DNA of 7,795 nucleotides, from positions 1-7,795 of the forward strand of contig CAIUKZ010000539.1 of the NCBI GenBank assembly GCA_903899865.1. Direction: 5' to 3'. Numbering within the stretch: the first letter of the stretch is position 1; the number at the start of each line of letters is the position of its first letter. Below are positions 1 to 6,015 of the stretch, one piece after another. The notes below the pieces were generated by a model. The model did not search any database. It was not told the origin of the DNA and saw only the letters and a list, made by a program, of their open reading frames with translations. Made by a program: the position numbers and the translations under genes. This DNA comes from an uncultured Bacteroidales bacterium. GTDB lineage: Bacteria; Bacteroidota; Bacteroidia; Bacteroidales; Paludibacteraceae.

Positions 1-258
1 ATTGAGATAAGGGGTAGTGAAGAATTTAGCAGATACTCCACCATTTCACCCATTAGCGTGAGAGTAAAAAAAGGCGACAGAGTCCGAATGGAGCTTCAAC
101 GCATAGACAAAGCCGTTTTTAATTACTTCACAGGTGTAATCGAAAACCTTGGACAGTTTAGCGCCACTCCCTCCAACCCTAAATCAAACATCAACAACGG
201 TGCACTGGGCTACTTCAAAGCTCACACCAGCAGCATAAAAGAGATAGTGGTGAAATAA
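1..258 (+). CDS. DUF4249 domain-containing outer-membrane lipoprotein, C-terminal 85 residues (5' end outside window)
   Basis: The frame is open from base 1 to a TAA at 256-258 and encodes 85 residues, so this is the 3' end of a longer gene. A GTG at 58 could serve as a start, but coding continues upstream without a break and family similarity covers it. What I see is the characteristic DUF4249 ending: a stretch of the type GDRVRMELQRIDKAVFNYF, then the proline/asparagine-rich turn NPKSNINNGALGYF, then a last strand ending KEIVVK. The complete DUF4249 protein at 1937-2932 has the matching ending (SNVVGGIGILG), so the two are distant paralogues. DUF4249 proteins are lipoproteins normally encoded just after a TonB-dependent receptor and are thought to be its accessory partner. 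I infer that such a receptor lies left of the window. The gene converges on everything from 534 to 5346. Confidence 0.85.
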   Translation: MEIRGSEEFSRYSTISPISVRVKKGDRVRMELQRIDKAVFNYFTGVIENLGQFSATPSNPKSNINNGALGYFKAHTSSIKEIVVK

Positions 259-262
259 GAAG

Positions 263-316
263 CCCTTATCCCCAGCCCCTGAAGGGAAAGCCCCCTCCGA
301 CTCCCCCATGGGGGAG
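263..316. repeat. GC-rich palindromic spacer element, possible bidirectional terminator
   Basis: Just after the stop of the partial DUF4249 gene lies a C- and G-rich block in otherwise AT-rich DNA. It contains a possible CCCTT/AAGGG stem (263-267 with 282-286) and a perfect 16-bp palindrome, CTCCCCCATGGGGGAG, at 301-316. Similar CCC...GGG intergenic blocks are common between genes in Bacteroidota genomes. The position between two convergent genes suits a transcription end signal for either side. No T-tract follows the palindrome, so a classical intrinsic terminator is not shown. The rest of the spacer up to 344 holds nothing I recognise. Confidence 0.5.
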
Positions 317-344
317 AGAAAGACCCCAATCAATCACATGCAGG

Positions 345-534
345 GCATTTATAGCCATCGCCAAATCTGATACATAAAGGGTCATTTTTGCTCATAGAGA
401 TCTATAATTTCTTTCTTTTAGACCACTAAAATAGAAAAAGACAGATTATTCACCTATCTTTTCCTTTCTAGTCCTAAATATTTTCTGTGATTACTAGCAC
501 TTTAAACTCCATCGCCAAATCAGATACATGACCC
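345..534. repeat. 190-bp direct repeat, copy A
   Basis: This stretch recurs at 1698-1887 without any gap. I count six mismatches in 190 positions (406, 407, 427, one in the CTAGTCC/CTATTCC stretch, one in GATTACTAG/GATTAATAG, and 522). Each copy carries the 19-bp core ATCGCCAAATCTGATACAT twice in the same orientation, here at 357-375 and, with one change, at 511-529. The inner part from 380 to 534 begins GGGTCAT and ends ATGACCC, a 7-bp terminal inverted repeat as in a 155-bp miniature transposable element. I find no clear target-site duplication and no transposase. The right end supplies the C of the CTA that reads as the TAG stop of the lipoprotein gene on the minus strand. Confidence 0.9.
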
Positions 535-1292
535 TATCTAACATAGTACTTTTCCCTAAAGAATACATAATTAGTATCATTGCTCTTTCTAACTATTTCT
601 TCAATAAAGCCCTCAAAATAATTAGCACCTCTTTTTTTAGCAACTGTTTCATAATACATAATTTCATTTGCCTTTGAAGGATATATTCGACAAATCTTTT
701 TATTATCGATGGATACATGAGCTATCACTTTGTTATTTGAATCGTTGTTTGTGGGGTTAATAAGCCATAACTTGGCAAATATAGTATCACCTAGTTTGAT
801 AGTGTCTTTATAAAACTTTGTTTTAAAATATCGTGATTTCTCACGGATTGGTTTTTCGTGTTGGTCGAAACACACAAATCTATTTAAACAGGCAATTTTT
901 CTATTATTTAATCTTGTTCTGTTAAAAAATGAATCAAACACAGAGTCTGGATCAAGTAGGATGTACTCAATCAAAGAGTCTTTTTTTCCACTTTCATTAT
1001 AAAAACAATAGAAACCACATGCTTGACCATTTGTAGTATGACCATCAATTTTAAGTTTTTGATTTTTATGATATACGCGATAGATTCCATCAATTACTCC
1101 CATTTTATATTCTTCTTCATACCATTTCTCGCCAGATGGGTAGTACTCAATGGCAACTCCATTTTTCTTGCCATCATTTGTTGTGTATTCAAGTCTCAAT
1201 TTACCATTAGGATAATACTCCTTAACTTTTCTTTCATTTGAACACGCATAGAGAACGAATAAAAAAACTAAAATTAAATTACTATTTTTCAT
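534..1292 (-). CDS. MORN-repeat lipoprotein (YwqK-type variant repeats), function unknown
   Basis: A 252-residue protein with a lipoprotein signal: a short N-region (MKNSN), a hydrophobic core (LILVFLFVL) and a lipobox YAC with the lipidated cysteine at residue 17. Residues about 24-104 hold three to four degenerate MORN-type repeats of the YYPNGKL pattern (YYPNGKL at 26, YYPSGEKW at 50, YHKNQKLK at 74, FYNESGKKD at 97). Databases often label this variant a YwqK-family antitoxin, but there is no toxin gene beside it, so I do not assign that role. Residues about 155-250 look like a separate beta-rich domain (DTIKLGDTIFAKLWLINP). The start is the only ATG that gives the signal peptide. The TAG stop lies on the edge of repeat copy A. 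The gene is 17 bp downstream of the gene tail at 1310-1471 and may share its transcript. It is probably anchored in a membrane facing the periplasm or the surface. Confidence 0.8.
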   Translation of the reverse strand: MKNSNLILVFLFVLYACSNERKVKEYYPNGKLRLEYTTNDGKKNGVAIEYYPSGEKWYEEEYKMGVIDGIYRVYHKNQKLKIDGHTTNGQACGFYCFYNESGKKDSLIEYILLDPDSVFDSFFNRTRLNNRKIACLNRFVCFDQHEKPIREKSRYFKTKFYKDTIKLGDTIFAKLWLINPTNNDSNNKVIAHVSIDNKKICRIYPSKANEIMYYETVAKKRGANYFEGFIEEIVRKSNDTNYVFFREKYYVR

Positions 1293-1309
1293 ACTTACTC
1301 AATTTAAAA

Positions 1310-1471
1310 TTATCTTAATGGACGAATCTGAATAGAACCCTTTATAACTCTTGGAGCTTTTTTCAAACTATCTGTTTTGTGTCGTACAGAATCATGTGAA
1401 GTAGTGTCTCTAAAGTTCTTCACGTTTTCACTTCTAGAGCCCAAGTCACCCGTAGCGTGCAAAACTACATG
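1310..1471 (-). pseudogene. Orphan gene tail or very small gene, 53 open codons with no clear start
   Basis: On the minus strand an open frame runs from just after a TAG at 1472-1474 to a TAA at 1310-1312. Its end reads HDSVRHKTDSLKKAPRVIKG and then SIQIRPLR, a charged, protein-like sequence resembling the C-terminal tail of a small exported protein. I cannot name a family. It has no ATG. Possible starts are TTG at 1460-1462 or GTG at 1421-1423, neither with convincing context. Its upstream edge coincides with the hairpin at 1452-1475, so a likely reading is a gene whose 5' part was lost or replaced by the repeat element. The alternative is a genuine small protein of about 37 residues from the GTG. 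The lipoprotein gene starts 17 bp further on in the same direction. Confidence 0.4.
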
Positions 1472-1487
1472 CTACACTTTGTTCGGC
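1439..1487 (-). other. Hairpin with attC-like layout (speculative)
   Basis: Read on the minus strand the segment starts GCCGAACAA, has an 8-bp stem (1452-1459 pairing with 1468-1475, one G-T pair, 8-nt loop), and ends CTTGGGC. The outer 7-mers pair only imperfectly. This resembles an integron attC site: RYYYAAC, imperfect stem, GTTRRRY. But the essential GTT is CTT here, and GCCGAAC does not fit RYYYAAC strictly. The hairpin itself is plain in the sequence; the attC reading is inference. Confidence 0.25.
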
Positions 1488-1665
1488 GTATGGCTCCAGC
1501 CTACGTCGCAGCTAAAATAAAAGCTCTTGCTTTTAATATTGGTAGCAAATATACTCTTTTTCATACAGCAAAAAACACGATTTCTCGTGCCTTTTGCTGT
1601 ATCTTGAATATGGAAAGCTAGAGCTTTCCTTTTAACTTCGACATTGCGAGACGCTAATGCCGAAC
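1481..1665. repeat. 185-bp hairpin-rich noncoding element bounded by an inverted repeat
   Basis: The segment begins GTTCGGC (1481-1487) and ends GCCGAAC (1659-1665), a perfect 7-bp inverted repeat. Between them are successive stem-loops. CGTA-GGCT pairs with AGCC-TACG (1487-1505, one bulge). TAAAAGC pairs with GCTTTTA (1518-1535). A long two-part hairpin spans 1563-1602. GGAAAGCT pairs with AGCTTTCC (1612-1629). CGTCGCA near 1504-1510 can also pair, with a small bulge, with TGCGAGACG near 1645-1653. An 88-codon minus-strand frame across it is explained by the inverted repeats and I do not treat it as a gene. It could be a structured RNA, a palindromic intergenic repeat, or the body of a decayed cassette. 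From 1666 to 1697 nothing further is recognised. Confidence 0.6.
1563..1602. repeat. 40-bp near-perfect hairpin
   Basis: ATACAGCAAAA (1563-1573) pairs perfectly with TTTTGCTGTAT (1592-1602). After a 2x2 internal mismatch (AA/CC), CACGA (1576-1580) pairs with TCGTG (1585-1589) around a TTTC loop. This gives 16 base pairs in 40 nt, the strongest secondary structure in the window. It sits in the middle of the hairpin-rich element, about 90 nt from the orphan gene tail. Lacking a T-tract at the exact base, it is not a clear intrinsic terminator in either direction. Confidence 0.75.
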
Positions 1666-1697
1666 AACCCGCGTTAAAATACACTAAGCCAAGCTGA

Positions 1698-1887
1698 GCA
1701 TTTATAGCCATCGCCAAATCTGATACATAAAGGGTCATTTTTGCTCATAGAGATCTATTTTTTCTTTCTTTTAGACCACAAAAATAGAAAAAGACAGATT
1801 ATTCACCTATCTTTTCCTTTCTATTCCTAAATATTTTCTGTGATTAATAGCACTTTAAACTCCATCGCCAAATCTGATACATGACCC
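1698..1887. repeat. 190-bp direct repeat, copy B
   Basis: Second copy of the 345-534 repeat at a constant offset of 1353 bp. The 19-bp core ATCGCCAAATCTGATACAT is present twice here (1710-1728 and 1864-1882), both perfect. The inner GGGTCAT...ATGACCC unit is 1733-1887. The start follows the hairpin element by 32 bp. Unlike copy A, its right end does not make a stop codon, because CCC is followed by ATC. Instead it runs into partial copy C with a 50-bp tandem period. Confidence 0.9.
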
Positions 1888-1893
1888 ATCTGG

Positions 1894-1938
1894 TTACTAG
1901 CACTTTAAACTCTATCGCCAAATCTGACACATGACCCT
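1894..1938. repeat. Partial repeat copy C (right-end 45 bp only)
   Basis: This copy matches positions 491-535 of copy A with three mismatches and lies 50 bp downstream of the same segment in copy B, so copies B and C form a short tandem. It carries a fifth 19-bp core with one change (1914-1932). Its last bases supply the CT of the CTA at 1937-1939, which is the TAG stop codon of the DUF4249 gene, just as copy A does for the lipoprotein gene. Confidence 0.85.
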
Positions 1939-2932
1939 AATACTTCCTTTTGGATGTAGGCATTACAGTGAATGTACGTGAGAATTTGTAACTAGAGTTT
2001 GTCCCAAGGATGCCTATCCCTCCCACTACGTTGCTCTTGATTTGAACTGGTTCAGAGAAGGGACCACTTTCACTATAGTACCTATCTTTGGTCAACAGAA
2101 AATTGTAGTAATCACGACTCAAACTTTCGACTGTAGTTTCTATTCGTATTGAATCAACTTTCTGTGCAAGTGAATCTACACCAGTATAAATGACATTCTC
2201 AAATTTTATGGTATAGGATTTTCCTTTAAAAAAATCATCTTTGAAATATGTACGACCGTACATTTCAGACCCAAGTATATCTTTGTTTCCTTCATCAACA
2301 GGAGTAAGAATCGTCATTGAAGAACTGTAATAACTAAAGTTTGAATACGGATCCTTCACTGTAGTAGTTGTATCCTTTTTGAAAATTTTAAGTTCTGATG
2401 TTCTAATTCGATAGAAATTATCTTGCGTTGGGTCATCTACAAGCACAAATGAGGAATTCACTTTTAGATTCTCACCGTAAGAATAATAATCTTGTCCTTG
2501 ACTTTCAATAGATTCAATAAACAAACTATCATGCTTTGCTGACTCCATTTTTAATGCATCTGGGATACGACTCACAGCGTAGGCAGTACCATTTTTGGGT
2601 GTAGTCACTACAAGTTTTACTTGCTCTCCATATTTGGGTTGATAGGTGGATGAATATATACCTTGTCCCCAATTTTTAAGTGTGGCAACAAACTTCTCAT
2701 TGACATACAAATCTACCTGTGCATCGTTTACTAAGGTATATTCTTTTTTACTAGAAAGAAAAAATCGACTCAAGCTCACTTGAACAGATACAGTATCATT
2801 GGCATTCAAAAAGCTATTTACTACAAGCTTCTGTTGGCTTTCCTTTGCGTTAAATTCAACGACTGATTCACATGAATTTATAGTAAACAATAATAATACA
2901 ATAACAAAATGGATATAATTTATTTTTAACAT
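1937..2932 (-). CDS. DUF4249 domain-containing outer-membrane lipoprotein
   Basis: A complete 331-residue protein, within the usual size range of this family. A lipoprotein signal is visible: MLKINYIHFVIVLLLFTINSC, shown here by its key parts, the hydrophobic run at residues 9-18 and the lipobox NSC with the cysteine at 21. The N-terminal part (about 30-120) is a predicted beta-sandwich (LVVNSFLN, then DAQVDLYVN, then YGEQVKLVV). The C-terminal part ends with the family signature FSEPVQIKSNVVGGIGILG at about 292-310. The last residues, MPTSKRKY, run a little beyond the final family strand before a TAG that lies on the edge of repeat copy C. The gene starts 41 bp after the TonB-dependent receptor stops and is surely co-transcribed with it. 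By established co-occurrence it is the receptor's surface or periplasmic partner; the ligand is unknown. The ATG at 2930-2932 is chosen because it begins the signal peptide. Confidence 0.88.
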   Translation of the reverse strand: MLKINYIHFVIVLLLFTINSCESVVEFNAKESQQKLVVNSFLNANDTVSVQVSLSRFFLSSKKEYTLVNDAQVDLYVNEKFVATLKNWGQGIYSSTYQPKYGEQVKLVVTTPKNGTAYAVSRIPDALKMESAKHDSLFIESIESQGQDYYSYGENLKVNSSFVLVDDPTQDNFYRIRTSELKIFKKDTTTTVKDPYSNFSYYSSSMTILTPVDEGNKDILGSEMYGRTYFKDDFFKGKSYTIKFENVIYTGVDSLAQKVDSIRIETTVESLSRDYYNFLLTKDRYYSESGPFSEPVQIKSNVVGGIGILGTNSSYKFSRTFTVMPTSKRKY

Positions 2933-2973
2933 ACTGTCGTATCTATGAGTTAATGACTTTGAAATGGTTAATT

Positions 2974-5346
2974 CTAGAATTTGAAAGAATAACTAAATGA
3001 TGGAATAAATGGAAACATGGTCAATTTTTTCAAAATCGGACCTCGTGGATTGTAGCTGTCTACATACAGATAATCCGCATTCAACTGATTGTAAACATTG
3101 TACAACTGAATGGACCAAGTACGAACACCATGTTTTTTTTGTTTATGCCAGTTGAATGACAAGTCCAAATGATGGTATTCGGGAAATCTGTAATTGTTTC
3201 TTGAACTGATATATCCACCCGTTTGACCAAAATCAGAATACATAGAATATTCATTTTGCATGTTTTGGACTTTTTCCAATGGATAATTTTGCATTGCCAA
3301 GGTTCCAGCTTTGCCCGAACTATACACCCACACAGCACCAATATCAAATGTTTCAGAGAATTTGTGCGACAACACCACACTTATACTATGACGAATATCA
3401 AACCGATCGGGAAATACATTGCCAAAATTGAGCTCTTGTCCTGGTTTATTGAACAATCGTTCTGCTTTGGCCCAGGTGTAACTAACCCATCCAGTGGTAG
3501 CACCAACGTCTTTTTTCACCAACAATTCAGCCCCATACGACCATCCTCTACCCATTACCACCTTATCCTCCCATGCAGTGTTGGTCGATCCGAAATTGGC
3601 AAAACTAGCACCATCTTTGTATTCAAGGAGGTTATCCATAGACTTATAATAGCCCTCAATAGACACATCAAATAAATTCAACAGGTTATAAAACACACCT
3701 CCAGCAAATTGCTGAGAATACATGGGGGCTATTCGCTTAGTGGTAGGCACCCAAAGGTCGGTAGGCAAACTGATGTTATTGTTGGACAACAAATGGATAT
3801 TCTGAGTCATATAAGAATATGCACCTTTGATGGACAAGTTGTCTGTGAGTAAATATCGAAGACTTGTGCGTGGCTGAATGTTATTATACGTTTGACCTTG
3901 AACATTGAACAACGAATGATGCAATCCTAAATTAAGACTTAATCTATCATTTACAGTATAATTATCCTCACAATAGTTCATTATTTCCATTGCATTAATA
4001 TTACCGCCACCAAAAGCAGTATCAAGTTTTGTACCTTCAAATTTTGAACGAAATGAGGTTACGCTCGGAATAAATGTGTGGTAAAGGGCATTAGTCCCAA
4101 ATTTCACACTGTGATTGTGGTTTGGCGAGTAGTCAAAATCTACTTTGCCACTCCAATCATGAATCCCTGTATTGAACATCAATTTCATTGATTCCTCTTC
4201 TGGAAGGTTTTTATTAATGGTACTTTCTATTGCCAAATCAAACCGATATCGTGTGTAAGCCAATGATGTGTTGACAAAAAGCTTATTGTTAATGATGTGA
4301 TTCCACTTCAACGCTCCAATCATATTTCCCCAATACCAGTTCATTTTGTTAGAACCAAGTGACACGGGCATATTGGCATAGATGACATCATCTCCTGAAT
4401 AACCACTAAATACAATATTATCTCTGTCTGAAAATCGATGAGTAACTTTTCCACTTAAATCATAGAAAAAGTAGCCCGCTGAAACAGGAGTGCCTGTAGA
4501 ATAACTACTTACCGATTTAATAATTGGTTGTAATAACAAATCAAAATAAGTTCTTCTCCCTGAAATGGCAAAGGTGGTGTTGCTGTTGAAAACAGGACCT
4601 TCAAGGAATAATTTCGACGAAACTAATCCGATGCTTCCATTACCATGAATTTTTTTATTATTTCCATCTTTCAATCTGACATCCACCACCGATGAAAGTC
4701 TTCCACCAAAGCGGGCAGGGAAATCACCCTTGTATAGTGTCACACTCTTGATAGCATTGGCATCAAAGGCCGAAAAAAAGCCAAACATGTGATTGACATT
4801 GTATAGCGGAGTTCCATCCAATAAAAATAAGTTTTGATCTGGACCACCTCCTCTGACGTACATCCCCGATGACCCTTCGGTTCCACCCTTTACCCCTGGC
4901 AATAATTGTAAAACCTTTACCACATCCGATTCACCCATAATCACTGGCAATGTTTTGACTTGATCTACATTGATGGTCACTGCGCTCATGTGAACACCAT
5001 GTACACCCGTTTCATCGCGACGACCTTCTACCACCACTTCCTTAAGTTGCTTTCCTACCATTCTTACATTCAACACCGAGTCCTTTTGAATATCTAACGC
5101 TATAAGAATGGTTTTATAACCCATATAAGAAAAAGCTAATGTCGATTTTCCAACTGGAACTTCCAATGAAAAGAATCCATAATTATTGGTAAAAGTCCCC
5201 ACATTGGTGGTTTTTTCATGAACCGATCCAGAGATTATAGTTTCACCACTCAGCGAGTCAGTCACAAATCCACTGACAGTAACACGCTGACTCATTAGAG
5301 ACAAGGAGACACACAACAAGAAACAAACAATTTTTAGCTTACTCAT
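2974..5346 (-). CDS. TonB-dependent outer-membrane receptor with carboxypeptidase-regulatory-like domain
   Basis: From the chosen start the protein has 790 residues, typical for the family. It has a signal peptide (MSKLK, hydrophobic IVCFLLCVSLSLM, cleavage near SQ-R at 20). A carboxypeptidase-regulatory-like domain follows at about 21-105 (VSGFVTDSLSGETI, then YGFFSLEVPVG). The plug domain spans about 112-235 (VLQLLPGVKGG, YVRGGGPDQNLFLLDG, FPARFGGRLSSVVDV). The rest, to residue 790, is a 22-strand-type beta-barrel ending in aromatic FSYSFKF, the usual outer-membrane assembly signal. It takes up a ligand through the outer membrane using TonB energy; the ligand cannot be told. The frame stays open 28 codons upstream to a TTG at 5428-5430, but that overlaps the likely promoter and lacks signal-peptide character. 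The ATG at 5353-5355, three codons earlier, is an equally possible start. DUF4249 follows 41 bp downstream. Confidence 0.92.
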   Translation of the reverse strand: MSKLKIVCFLLCVSLSLMSQRVTVSGFVTDSLSGETIISGSVHEKTTNVGTFTNNYGFFSLEVPVGKSTLAFSYMGYKTILIALDIQKDSVLNVRMVGKQLKEVVVEGRRDETGVHGVHMSAVTINVDQVKTLPVIMGESDVVKVLQLLPGVKGGTEGSSGMYVRGGGPDQNLFLLDGTPLYNVNHMFGFFSAFDANAIKSVTLYKGDFPARFGGRLSSVVDVRLKDGNNKKIHGNGSIGLVSSKLFLEGPVFNSNTTFAISGRRTYFDLLLQPIIKSVSSYSTGTPVSAGYFFYDLSGKVTHRFSDRDNIVFSGYSGDDVIYANMPVSLGSNKMNWYWGNMIGALKWNHIINNKLFVNTSLAYTRYRFDLAIESTINKNLPEEESMKLMFNTGIHDWSGKVDFDYSPNHNHSVKFGTNALYHTFIPSVTSFRSKFEGTKLDTAFGGGNINAMEIMNYCEDNYTVNDRLSLNLGLHHSLFNVQGQTYNNIQPRTSLRYLLTDNLSIKGAYSYMTQNIHLLSNNNISLPTDLWVPTTKRIAPMYSQQFAGGVFYNLLNLFDVSIEGYYKSMDNLLEYKDGASFANFGSTNTAWEDKVVMGRGWSYGAELLVKKDVGATTGWVSYTWAKAERLFNKPGQELNFGNVFPDRFDIRHSISVVLSHKFSETFDIGAVWVYSSGKAGTLAMQNYPLEKVQNMQNEYSMYSDFGQTGGYISSRNNYRFPEYHHLDLSFNWHKQKKHGVRTWSIQLYNVYNQLNADYLYVDSYNPRGPILKKLTMFPFIPSFSYSFKF

Positions 5347-5427
5347 AATCGGCATATAATAACACTTAAAATTTTTAATAAGAGAACCATAAATATTGAC
5401 TAAATTAATGGGCAATTTCTCAAATCC

Positions 5428-5458
5428 CAAATCTACAATTCGATGAGAGACAAATCAA
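5428..5458 (-). promoter_or_regulatory. Likely promoter of the receptor-DUF4249 operon
   Basis: Read on the minus strand, TAGATTTG (5428-5435) matches the Bacteroidota -7 consensus TAnnTTTG exactly. A TTG (5456-5458) lies 20 nt upstream as the -33 element. Transcription would start near 5421, leaving about 75 nt before the ATG at 5346, and this supports the inner start codon. A second exact match, TAATTTTG at 5477-5484, has no good -33 partner at the expected distance. Confidence 0.45.
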
Positions 5459-5860
5459 CCTTAACAAACACTTATACAAAATTAAGCCAAATAAACGGAC
5501 CTATGAAATTTAAAACGGACAGGTTGAATGAATTTAATCTAAAAAAGCATAAAATCAAGCATCAACTCTTAACATTTAAAAAATCACCAATAATTCAAAA
5601 ACTGAATTTTAAAAACACCTAACCAAACGAACACCCAAATCAAATAGTATACTCTACACCACAAAAAAAACACATTCAAACCAACACATCAACTACCCAG
5701 CCAAACATAAACAGCTCATTACAAACAAAATAACTCAGCCACTCTGAATCACTACAAAAATTTATGTTAAAAAACAAACAACTATCTATCCAAATACATA
5801 CATTTGCAAACAACACAAAAATAATCCTTAAAGCCTATAATAATATCCCCAAAGAAGTAT
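5459..5860. other. AT-rich, G-depleted divergent spacer without recognised genes
   Basis: About 400 bp between the divergent receptor and beta-helix genes. The core is remarkably poor in G on the plus strand: in 5581-5820 I count 9 G against 63 C. An exact TAnnTTTG (TACATTTG, 5799-5806) faces the beta-helix gene but has no -33 match and is over 200 bp from the start codon. A 59-codon plus-strand frame (5443-5622) is rich in Lys, Asn and Thr and looks like translated A-rich DNA, so I do not call it a gene. Confidence 0.6.
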
Positions 5861-5861
5861 G

Positions 5862-5926
5862 CCCACTGATAAAAAGTGGGTATTCACTGACAAAAACGTA
5901 CTGTTTACTGATATTTGTTTTGCATC
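5862..5926. promoter_or_regulatory. Three ACTGA motifs at exact 21-bp spacing, with a small hairpin: candidate operator array
   Basis: ACTGA occurs at 5865-5869, 5886-5890 and 5907-5911, two intervals of exactly 21 bp. The first two copies extend to CACTGAyAAAAA. On the other strand the motif reads TCAGT. Two helical turns between direct repeats puts the sites on one face of the DNA, as expected for a multimeric regulator. The first site overlaps a perfect 6-bp stem, CCCACT/AGTGGG (5862-5867 with 5875-5880). The array ends right at the predicted -33 element of the beta-helix gene. No regulator gene is in the window. Confidence 0.45.
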
Positions 5927-5948
5927 TCAATTAGAAAATCTACATTTA
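5919..5948 (+). promoter_or_regulatory. Likely promoter of the beta-helix gene
   Basis: TTTG (5919-5922) and TACATTTA (5941-5948, seven of eight positions of TAnnTTTG) are separated by 18 nt, close to Bacteroidota promoter spacing. Transcription would begin near 5955, giving a leader of about 60 nt before the ATG at 6016. The phased ACTGA array lies directly upstream. Confidence 0.4.
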
Positions 5949-6015
5949 GCTTCGGAAAATTTCTACATTACAAGATAAACACCATATTAATACAAACCTT
6001 TAAACCATCCATACC

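Noticed and set aside
1023..1241. 72-codon plus-strand hydrophobic frame
   Set aside because: Antisense shadow of the MORN-repeat lipoprotein gene. Its Phe/Ile-rich sequence comes from the Lys/Asn-rich coding strand.
534..1292. Toxin-antitoxin role for the MORN lipoprotein, as the YwqK family name suggests
   Set aside because: No toxin gene adjoins it and it carries a lipoprotein signal, so the database label would mislead here.
1472..1738. 88-codon minus-strand open frame starting MTLYVSDLAMAINA
   Set aside because: Its start lies in the 190-bp repeat and its body is the hairpin-rich element. The inverted repeats and the open repeat core explain the frame, and no family is recognised.
345..1938. 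CRISPR array
   Set aside because: The repeated cores are few, irregularly spaced and parts of longer repeats; no regular spacers and no cas gene.
3081..3675. Open frames of 99 (minus) and 150 (plus) codons inside the receptor gene
   Set aside because: Both lie wholly within the clear beta-barrel coding region in other frames, and have Cys/His/Ile-rich, non-protein-like sequences.
5347..5430. 28-codon N-terminal extension of the receptor from a TTG
   Set aside because: The start is a rare codon overlapping the predicted -7 element, and the signal peptide begins only at the ATG at 5346 (or 5355).
5443..5622. 59-codon plus-strand frame, start ATG at 5443
   Set aside because: Composition is that of translated A-rich DNA, there is no recognisable domain, and it overlaps the likely receptor promoter.
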